Positions 5,692 to 10,528 of a stretch of 10,528 nt of DNA are shown piece by piece. The position numbers and the translations under genes were made by a program. Source of the DNA: JBOHHM01 sp050725495 (GTDB lineage Bacteria; Pseudomonadota; Gammaproteobacteria; Burkholderiales; Burkholderiaceae_C); contig JBOHHM010000257.1 of NCBI GenBank assembly GCA_050725495.1, positions 1-10,528 on the forward strand, written 5' to 3'. The notes beneath the pieces were generated by a model. That model was not told the origin of the DNA. It was given only the letters and a program-made list of their open reading frames with translations, and did no database searches. Positions within the stretch are counted from its first letter, which is position 1; every line of letters begins with the position of its first letter.

Positions 5692-6465
5692 ATGCCATCT
5701 GGACTGCAGGCCGATTTGGACTTCGAAGCCGGGTTGGCGCCGATTCCCACGTCCGCCCGCCTGACGGCCTGGCAGCCCGAGGCCTGGCCGGTGGCCGCGG
5801 GCTGGCGCCCGGTGATCGAGCGCTTTCTGGCCAGCGCCCCCGGCCGGCAGCTCGGCGCCTTCCTGCGCGAGCGGCTGGCGGCTGGCGCCATCGTCTACCC
5901 GCCCCAGCCGTTTCGCGCCCTCCAGCTCACGGCGCTGACCGAGGTGAAAGTCGTGATCCTGGGCCAGGACCCCTACCACGGGCCGGGCCAGGCCGAGGGC
6001 TTGGCGTTTTCGGTCGCGCCCGGCGTGAAGCTGCCGCCGTCGCTGCGCAACATCTTCAAGGAACTGCAGCGCGATCTGGGCCTGCCCCTGCCCGCCAGCG
6101 GCTCGCTGGTGGGCTGGGCGCAGCAGGGCGTGCTGCTGCTCAACACCAGCCTGACGGTCGAACAAGGCCTGCCCGCCAGCCATGCCAGGCAGGGCTGGGA
6201 GCTGCTCACCGATGCCCTGCTGGCCGAGGTGGCCGCTCAGACATCGCCCTGCGTCTACCTGCTGTGGGGCAGCCATGCGCAGGCCAAGGCACCCCTGATT
6301 GAACAGACGGCCCAGCCCCATGGACGCGAGGCGCTGCTGTTGCAGGCCAATCACCCCTCGCCATTGTCGGCCCTGCGGCCTCCCGCGCCGTTCATGGGCT
6401 GCGCTCATTTCCGCCAAGCGAACGAATTCCTGACGCGCAGGGGCCGCGCGCCGATTGCCTGGTAG
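5692..6465 (+). CDS. ung: Uracil-DNA glycosylase, family 1
   Basis: Ung removes uracil from DNA as the first step of base-excision repair. The 257-residue protein carries the water-activating loop VVILGQDPYHGPGQAEGLAF with catalytic Asp93 (GQDPYH 91-96). It also has PPSLRNIFKEL (115-125), GVLLLNTSLTVE (146-157) and the DNA-intercalating loop HPSPLSA with His221 (221-227), followed by MGCAHFRQANEFL. The N-terminal 30 residues are less conserved and the ATG at 5692 lacks a clear Shine-Dalgarno, so the exact start is uncertain. It lies 50 bp after trpC on the same strand with no visible terminator between them, so readthrough from the trp operon is likely. The coupling to tryptophan genes appears to be conserved neighbourhood in this lineage (from memory) and not a functional link. 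Confidence 0.96.
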   Translation: MPSGLQADLDFEAGLAPIPTSARLTAWQPEAWPVAAGWRPVIERFLASAPGRQLGAFLRERLAAGAIVYPPQPFRALQLTALTEVKVVILGQDPYHGPGQAEGLAFSVAPGVKLPPSLRNIFKELQRDLGLPLPASGSLVGWAQQGVLLLNTSLTVEQGLPASHARQGWELLTDALLAEVAAQTSPCVYLLWGSHAQAKAPLIEQTAQPHGREALLLQANHPSPLSALRPPAPFMGCAHFRQANEFLTRRGRAPIAW

Positions 6466-6543
6466 CGCCGGGCCGCTGGGGCGTCCTTATCATCGGGCGT
6501 CACGCCAGCGACACCATCTGTGAGCCTTCCAACCCCCGACCCC

Positions 6544-7242
6544 ATGACGACAAGTCCCCTCTTCGTTGAAGAAACCCGATTCGGCAACTGGTTCCTGAAA
6601 TCCGACACCTGGAAAGTCCATGTGCTGCGCCGCGCCCTCGATGACCTGCAGGGCTTGATGCCCCAGGGCGCGACGCGCTACCCGCGGGTGCTCGATGTGG
6701 GCTGTGGCTTCGGTCATTCGTTCGAGGAGCTGGCCCGGCGCTTCTCGCCCGATCTGATCGTCGGGCTGGACGCCGACCCGGCTTTGCGCGAGCGTGCGCG
6801 CGAGAGCGCCGCGCGCTGCGCCTGCGAGGCTCGCCTGCATGCCGCCAACGCGGCCCGCATGGACTTGCCCGAGGCCGAATTCGACCTCGTGTTTTGCCAC
6901 CAGACCTTCCACCACATCGTCGAGCAGCAAGCTGCGATGGCGGAGTTCTTCCGCGTCCTGAAACCGGGTGGCCTGCTGCTGTTTGCCGAGTCCACCAAAC
7001 GCTACATTCACTCGCTGCCGATCAGGCTGCTGTTCAGGCATCCCATGGAGGTGCAGAAGACGGCGCAGGAATATGTCGCGATGATTCGCGCCGCCGGCTT
7101 CGAGCTGCCCCAAGGGCGCATTTCGATGCCCTACCTGTGGTGGAGCCGGCCGGACCTCGGCTTTCTCGAGTGGATCGGACTGCCCGTGCCGCGCCAGCGC
7201 GAGGAAACGCTGATCAATGCGGTGGCGGTCAAGCCCACCTGA
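6544..7242 (+). CDS. Class I SAM-dependent methyltransferase, possibly polyene-locus associated
   Basis: The 232-residue protein has a Rossmann-type SAM-binding core: motif I VLDVGCGFGHSF (49-60), motif II acidic GLDADP (74-79), motif IV FDLVFCHQTFHHI (113-125) and motif VI LKPGGLLLF (139-147). The substrate is not readable from sequence. The N-terminal TRFGNWFLKSDTWKVHVL and the C-terminal region resemble, from memory, methyltransferases in aryl-polyene clusters. A GTG at 6520 in the same frame is an alternative start; the ATG at 6544 is preferred although neither has a good Shine-Dalgarno. It follows ung by 78 bp and ends 32 bp from the stop of a minus-strand ketoacyl synthase. It could be a partner of that locus (methylating an aryl head group) or an unrelated ung-linked gene. 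There is no signal peptide, so it should be cytoplasmic. Confidence 0.85.
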   Translation: MTTSPLFVEETRFGNWFLKSDTWKVHVLRRALDDLQGLMPQGATRYPRVLDVGCGFGHSFEELARRFSPDLIVGLDADPALRERARESAARCACEARLHAANAARMDLPEAEFDLVFCHQTFHHIVEQQAAMAEFFRVLKPGGLLLFAESTKRYIHSLPIRLLFRHPMEVQKTAQEYVAMIRAAGFELPQGRISMPYLWWSRPDLGFLEWIGLPVPRQREETLINAVAVKPT

Positions 7243-7249
7243 GCGTGGA

Positions 7250-7267
7250 GCGCGGCCCGCGCCGCGC
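7250..7267. terminator. GC hairpin between convergent genes, possible shared terminator
   Basis: GCGCGGC (7250-7256) pairs perfectly with GCCGCGC (7261-7267) across a CCGC loop, in the 32-bp gap between the converging methyltransferase and ketoacyl synthase genes. It has no T-run on either side, so it is not a canonical intrinsic terminator. The position suits a bidirectional stop or pause. Confidence 0.35.
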
Positions 7268-7274
7268 GGGGCCA

Positions 7275-8483
7275 TCAGGCCTGGAGCCGGCGGAAAACGA
7301 GGCTGGCATTGGTGCCGCCGAAGCCGAAGCTGTTCGACATCACGGTGTCGATGCGGCGCTCGACCCTGCGCCTGAGGATGGGCAGGCCGGCGCAGGCCGG
7401 GTCCGGCTGGTCCAGATGGGCGCAGCCGGCCAGAAATCCGCCCCTGAGCATCAGCAGGGCGTATATGGCCTCGTGCGCTGCAGCCGCAGCGATGGGATGG
7501 CCGGTCAGGCCCTTGGTCGACGAGATCATCGGCACGTTGTGGCCGAACACCTCGCGGATCGCGGCCAGCTCGCGCAGGTCGCCAAGAGGCGTCGACGTCG
7601 CATGGGCGTTGATGTAGTCAACGCATCCGCCGGCTTCGGCGAGCGCCAGCCGCATCGCGCGCGCCGCCCCTTCGGTCGCCGGGGTCACCATGTCCAGGCC
7701 GTCCGAGCAGGTCCCGTAGCCGACGAGTTCCCCATGGATGCGGGCGCCGCGCCGGCGTGCGTGATCGAGCTCCTCCAGGACCAGCATGCCGGCTCCGCCG
7801 GCGATCACGAAGCCGTCGCGCCCTGCGTCGTAGGGTCGCGAGGCCGTCGCATCGTTGTAGGTGGTGGACAGGGCGCCCATGGCGTCGAACAGCACGGTCG
7901 AGGTCCAGCGCACCTCCTCCGAGCCGCCGGCAAAAATGACATCCTGCTTGCCGGACTGGATCAGCTCGGCGCCATGGCCAATGCAGTGCGCCGACGTGGT
8001 GCAGGCCGAGGTCATCGAATAGCTGGCGCCCTGGATGCCGAACGCCGTGGACAAACAGGCCGAGGTCGTGCTGCCCATGACCCGCGGCACGACATAGGGC
8101 GGCACCTTGGCTATGCCCCGCTCGCGCAGGCTGTCGACGGCGCTGACATGCTCAAACGGCGAGCCCACGCCCGAGCCGACGACCAGGCCGGTGCGCGGCG
8201 TCGACACCTCCTGGCGCGCCAGGCCCGCATCGGCCAGAGCGCTGTGCATCGCATGGTAGGCGTAGAGCGCGGCATCGCCCATGAAGCGACGGATCTTGCG
8301 CTCCACTGGCGGGGCGTCGCTGATGTCGGGCACCCCGGCCACGCAGCTGCGCAACCCGAGCTCGGCGTACTCGGGCATGTAGCGCACACCGCAGCGGCCT
8401 TCGCGCAGCGCGCGTTCAACCGCATCCAGGCGGTTGCCCAGGCACGAGACGATGCCCATGCCGGTCACGACGACACGCCGCAC
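7275..8483 (-). CDS. FabB-type beta-ketoacyl-ACP synthase (KS)
   Basis: This 402-residue condensing enzyme joins malonyl-ACP to an acyl-ACP by decarboxylative Claisen condensation. It follows E. coli FabB (406 residues) closely in layout. The nucleophile Cys161 lies in SMTSACTTSAHCIGHGAELI, His294 in NAHATSTPLGD, Lys324 in SSTKGLTGH with His329, and the Gly-rich SNSFGFGGTN at 383-392. All four catalytic positions match FabB Cys163, His298, Lys328 and His333. The active-site HGTST is HATST here. The GTG start at 8483 is supported by AAGGA nine bases upstream, and the next residues RRVVVTGMGIVS are the standard thiolase-fold opening. Betaproteobacteria generally use FabF for housekeeping elongation, so an extra FabB-like enzyme beside another KS and exported proteins points to a specialised polyene or lipid pathway. 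It may be the last gene of this operon. A housekeeping FabB role remains possible. Confidence 0.92.
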   Translation of the reverse strand: MRRVVVTGMGIVSCLGNRLDAVERALREGRCGVRYMPEYAELGLRSCVAGVPDISDAPPVERKIRRFMGDAALYAYHAMHSALADAGLARQEVSTPRTGLVVGSGVGSPFEHVSAVDSLRERGIAKVPPYVVPRVMGSTTSACLSTAFGIQGASYSMTSACTTSAHCIGHGAELIQSGKQDVIFAGGSEEVRWTSTVLFDAMGALSTTYNDATASRPYDAGRDGFVIAGGAGMLVLEELDHARRRGARIHGELVGYGTCSDGLDMVTPATEGAARAMRLALAEAGGCVDYINAHATSTPLGDLRELAAIREVFGHNVPMISSTKGLTGHPIAAAAAHEAIYALLMLRGGFLAGCAHLDQPDPACAGLPILRRRVERRIDTVMSNSFGFGGTNASLVFRRLQA

Positions 8484-8492
8484 CAGGCTGTT

Positions 8493-8497
8493 TCCTT
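8493..8497 (-). promoter_or_regulatory. Ribosome-binding site of FabB-type KS
   Basis: AAGGA on the minus strand, nine bases before the GTG at 8483-8481, decides in favour of the GTG start. An in-frame ATG occurs only at codon 9, inside the conserved opening. Confidence 0.65.
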
Positions 8498-8511
8498 AGA
8501 AAAGTGAGGCA

Positions 8512-8532
8512 GCCGACCTTTGGGAGGTCGGC
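8512..8532 (-). promoter_or_regulatory. Intercistronic hairpin upstream of FabB-type KS
   Basis: GCCGACCT (8512-8519) pairs perfectly with AGGTCGGC (8525-8532) across a five-base loop. In the sense of transcription (minus) the stem is followed about eight bases later by TTTT and then by the AAGGA ribosome-binding site of the KS gene. It could be a leaky terminator, a processing/stability element, or a promoter-proximal structure that lowers the downstream gene's expression relative to the upstream ones. Confidence 0.5.
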
Positions 8533-8552
8533 GCGGACTCAATGGCGCAAGG

Positions 8553-8567
8553 GCTCAAAGCTTGAGC
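8553..8567 (-). promoter_or_regulatory. Small hairpin over the stop codon of the exported-protein gene
   Basis: GCTCAA (8553-8558) pairs with TTGAGC (8562-8567) across AGC, and covers the TGA stop of the small exported-protein gene. With the 8512-8532 hairpin it makes two successive stems in the 71-bp intercistronic gap, which may protect the upstream mRNA from 3' decay. The function is speculative. Confidence 0.25.
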
Positions 8568-8968
8568 AGCTCAATGCGGATGCCATCCTGCAAATGCTGA
8601 ACCCACTTGTTGTAGTTGGGGTGGATGCTCGGCAAACCGTTGTGGGCGCCATAGTTCATGTTCACGCTGTCCTTGTAGCTCAGCGAGTATCGGTCGGCGG
8701 CGTAGGCGATTTCGACCATGATGGTGTGCTTGCCGCGCACGTTGAGCGTTGCCAGCAGCTTGCCCTCGGCTTGCGGGGACAGCGACCAGTTTCTTGTGCC
8801 GGCGGCCGCCTGAATCGCCTGTTTCACCTGCTCGGCCTGCACCGCCTTGCCACTGTTCGTGGCAACCATGACATTCTCGTGGTTGATGATGGCGACGCTT
8901 TCGCGGGCGACAGCGTGCAGCGAAAGGCTCACTGCGATGAGCAGAAGTGCCGATTTGAGAAATTTCAT
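8555..8968 (-). CDS. Small exported (periplasmic) protein of unknown function
   Basis: This 137-residue protein opens with MKFLKSALLLIAVSLSLHAVA, a classical Sec signal peptide (Lys-rich start, hydrophobic core, AVA cleavage site near residue 21), leaving about 116 mature residues. The mature part has no Cys, so it is not a lipoprotein and has no disulfides. It has no recognised domain; visible features are a central helix-like stretch AEQVKQAIQAAA (45-56) and an aromatic/Asn-rich section near NMNYGAHNGLPSIHPNYNKW (103-122). The ATG at 8968 is chosen over upstream in-frame extensions because it precedes the signal peptide. The gene starts 20 bp after the lipoprotein gene, and both lie between two ketoacyl synthase genes, so it is likely co-transcribed and acts in the envelope on or near the locus product. 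I do not recognise the family. Confidence 0.8.
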   Translation of the reverse strand: MKFLKSALLLIAVSLSLHAVARESVAIINHENVMVATNSGKAVQAEQVKQAIQAAAGTRNWSLSPQAEGKLLATLNVRGKHTIMVEIAYAADRYSLSYKDSVNMNYGAHNGLPSIHPNYNKWVQHLQDGIRIELLKL

Positions 8969-8988
8969 AGAAAGTCTTCGATGGGAGA

Positions 8989-9621
8989 TCAGATGTGCTT
9001 GGAGATTTCCGGCGCGGCAAACAGTTCTTCGAGCTTCTTGCGGAAGGCCGGCGGAACGGCATTGCGCGAATGTTCGGGCGGATTGAAGGCATTGCCACCG
9101 AGGTTGTCGGTCCCCGTGATCTTCTTGCTTGACAGCACCTTGCCGCTGCCATCGACCACCAACGCCTGAACGTCGTAGGTCAGCGTCGTATGGGTGAAGG
9201 TATCGGACTTCCATTCATTGAGGACAATCAGCACGGCCTTGTCGCCCGCGGCAGCCAGGCGCTTGATCGCCTCGCCCTCATCGATTCCCAAGGGGAGGCT
9301 CACGGCGCTGGCCTTGACGCCTTGCGCGGCCAGCGCGGTCTGGATCGATTTGCTGAAGTCGTCGGCGAGCGGTTTTCCGGAGGCCGTGTTCACGTCGAAC
9401 GGGTTGCCAAAGCCGCCGCGCGACAGGCCGACAAAATTCGCGGGCTTTTGCTTGCTCACGACGTAGAGGCGCCGGTCCTGGACGCCAACATTCAGCTTGC
9501 TGCCTGTCGATGCCTTGAGGGTTGGCGTGGCGTTGTCATATTGATGGGTCACGCCGACGGCGCAGCCGCCCAGAACGGCCATCAAGGCCAGTGCAGCAAG
9601 AATCTTCACGAAACGAATCAT
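8989..9621 (-). CDS. Outer-membrane-type lipoprotein, YajG-like
   Basis: The 210-residue protein begins MIRFVKILAALALMAVLGGC, a type II signal peptide with lipobox LGGC and lipidated Cys20. Residue +2 is Ala, not Asp, which predicts sorting to the outer membrane. The mature part (VGVQDRRLYVV near 45-55, then an ADDFSKSIQTALAAQGVKA helix, then an ALVVDGSGKVLSS strand pair) resembles YajG-type lipoproteins, a family without a defined activity; this assignment is tentative. The ATG lies 12 bp after the TAA of the upstream ketoacyl synthase with an AGAGAG purine stretch as weak ribosome-binding site, so it is coupled to that gene. Lipoproteins are regular members of aryl-polyene loci, where they probably help place the product in the outer membrane. 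That role is inference here. Confidence 0.8.
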   Translation of the reverse strand: MIRFVKILAALALMAVLGGCAVGVTHQYDNATPTLKASTGSKLNVGVQDRRLYVVSKQKPANFVGLSRGGFGNPFDVNTASGKPLADDFSKSIQTALAAQGVKASAVSLPLGIDEGEAIKRLAAAGDKAVLIVLNEWKSDTFTHTTLTYDVQALVVDGSGKVLSSKKITGTDNLGGNAFNPPEHSRNAVPPAFRKKLEELFAAPEISKHI

Positions 9622-9633
9622 TGTTGTCTCTCT

Positions 9634-10528
9634 TTAGTTGAGGTTTCTGAAAATGATCGAGGTATTGATTCCCCCGAACGCGAAATTGTTGCTCATGACA
9701 TGCTCCAGGTCCATCGCCCGTCCGTTGCCCTGGAGATGGTCCAGTTCGGCGCAGGCGGGGTCGGGGTGGACGAGGTTGATGGTGGGCGCGAACCATCGCC
9801 GGCGCATCATCTCGATGGCCCACCAGGCCTCGATGGCGCCGCAGGCGCCCAGGCTGTGGCCGAGGTAGCTTTTCATCGAACTGATGGGCGTGCGGCTGCC
9901 CAGCACGCCGGCCGTGGCGTGGCTTTCGGCGATGTCGCCACGGTCGGTGGCCGTGCCATGGGCGCTGACATAGCCTACGGCCGCTGGCGGCAGCCTTGCA
10001 TCGTCGAGCGCGAGCCGCATGGCCGCCGCCATGGTGGCGGCTTCGGGCTGGGTCACGTGCAGGCCGTCCGAATTGCAGCCAAAGCCGACGATCTCGGCAT
10101 GGATTTGCGCACCGCGTGCCTTGGCATGTTCGTACTCCTCCAGCACCAGGGTCGCTGCGCCTTCGCCGATGACCAGGCCGTCGCGGTCGCGGTCGAAGGG
10201 GCGCGGTGTGGCTTGCGGCGCGTCATTGCGGCTGCTGGTGGCGAACAGGGTGTCGAACACCGCGGCGCCGGGAGCCGACAGTTCCTCGGCACCGCCGGCC
10301 AGCATCATCGTCTGGCGGCCGAAGCGGATCGCCTCGTAAGCGTAGCCTATGCCCTGACTGCCCGAGGTGCAGGCGCTCGAGGTCGGAATGATCCGACCCT
10401 GGAGGCCGAAGAACAGGCCAATGTTGACCGCCGCCGTGTGCGGCATCATCTGGATGTAGCTGGTCGAGGTCACGCCCTGCATGGAGCCGGTCTCGAGCAT
10501 GTGGCCGAACACGCGCACCGGCTCGACG
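9634..10528 (-). CDS. Beta-ketoacyl-ACP synthase, 5'-truncated by window edge (aryl-polyene-like KS)
   Basis: The frame enters from the right edge and gives 297 residues to TAA at 9636-9634. KS proteins are about 400 residues, so about 100 N-terminal residues are missing. It has the thiolase-fold catalytic set (numbering from the first full codon): Cys53 in PTSSACTSGSQGIGYAYEA, His190 in SAHGTATDRGD, Lys219 in SSMKSYLGH and His224. It ends with MSNNFAFGGINTSIIFRN. The stretches YIQMMPHTAAVNIG and SACTSGSQGIGYAYEAIRFG look, from memory, like the KS of aryl-polyene clusters (ApeO/ApeR type) and differ from the FabB-type neighbour (SACTTSAHCIG). The GTG at 10518 within the visible part is not the start because the upstream residues (VEP) stay in frame. 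It is the first visible gene of the minus-strand operon, and the rest of the pathway should lie to the right. Confidence 0.9.
   Translation of the reverse strand, partial: VEPVRVFGHMLETGSMQGVTSTSYIQMMPHTAAVNIGLFFGLQGRIIPTSSACTSGSQGIGYAYEAIRFGRQTMMLAGGAEELSAPGAAVFDTLFATSSRNDAPQATPRPFDRDRDGLVIGEGAATLVLEEYEHAKARGAQIHAEIVGFGCNSDGLHVTQPEAATMAAAMRLALDDARLPPAAVGYVSAHGTATDRGDIAESHATAGVLGSRTPISSMKSYLGHSLGACGAIEAWWAIEMMRRRWFAPTINLVHPDPACAELDHLQGNGRAMDLEHVMSNNFAFGGINTSIIFRNLN

Noticed and set aside
6496..6506. Small inverted repeat GGCGTCACGCC in the ung-methyltransferase gap
   Set aside because: The five-base arms have almost no loop and no T-run. It is too short to call a terminator or operator.
6894..8507. 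537-codon plus-strand open frame antisense to the FabB-type KS
   Set aside because: It crosses from the methyltransferase into the antisense of a gene with a complete catalytic set. Its composition is Arg/Ala/Gly/His-rich and has no domain.

Overview
The window looks like a chromosomal segment of a GC-rich betaproteobacterium, most likely a Comamonadaceae (Burkholderiales) genus such as Polaromonas, Variovorax or Acidovorax. The grounds are strong G/C third-position bias, the split tryptophan gene order trpE - chorismate mutase - trpG - lysE-type exporter - trpD - trpC - ung, and short dispersed repeats that I recognise from memory as typical of that family. The genus is an inference.

Bases 1-5641 hold the body of a plus-strand tryptophan operon. 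It contains the 3' two thirds of trpE, a stand-alone AroQ-type chorismate mutase, trpG, a LuxR-type regulator, a LysE/RhtB exporter, trpD and trpC. TrpE/TrpG make anthranilate from chorismate, TrpD adds phosphoribose and TrpC forms indole-3-glycerol phosphate. The chorismate mutase draws on the same chorismate towards Phe/Tyr. A palindrome-rich element between the mutase and trpG carries a 29-codon ORF with a near-perfect Shine-Dalgarno whose stop overlaps the trpG start (ATGA). This is the most striking non-gene signal in the window.

Bases 5642-7242 hold ung (uracil-DNA glycosylase), 50 bp after trpC, and a small class I SAM-dependent methyltransferase. Both are on the plus strand.

Bases 7275-10528 are on the minus strand, convergent with the methyltransferase, and form one operon-like block. 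Read in transcription order it has a ketoacyl-ACP synthase cut by the right edge, an outer-membrane-type lipoprotein, a small exported protein, and a second, FabB-type ketoacyl synthase. Intact Cys-His-Lys-His catalytic residues, two different KS types and exported/lipoprotein partners suggest the distal end of an aryl-polyene-like (APE/xanthomonadin-like) lipid or polyketide cluster that continues beyond the window. The facing methyltransferase may belong to it.

There is no rRNA, tRNA, CRISPR or transposase. No stretch above 300 bases lacks a gene. The most interesting points are the trpG leader element, the polyene-like locus with its intercistronic hairpin, and the repeat family scattered through lysE, trpD and the trpC-ung gap.
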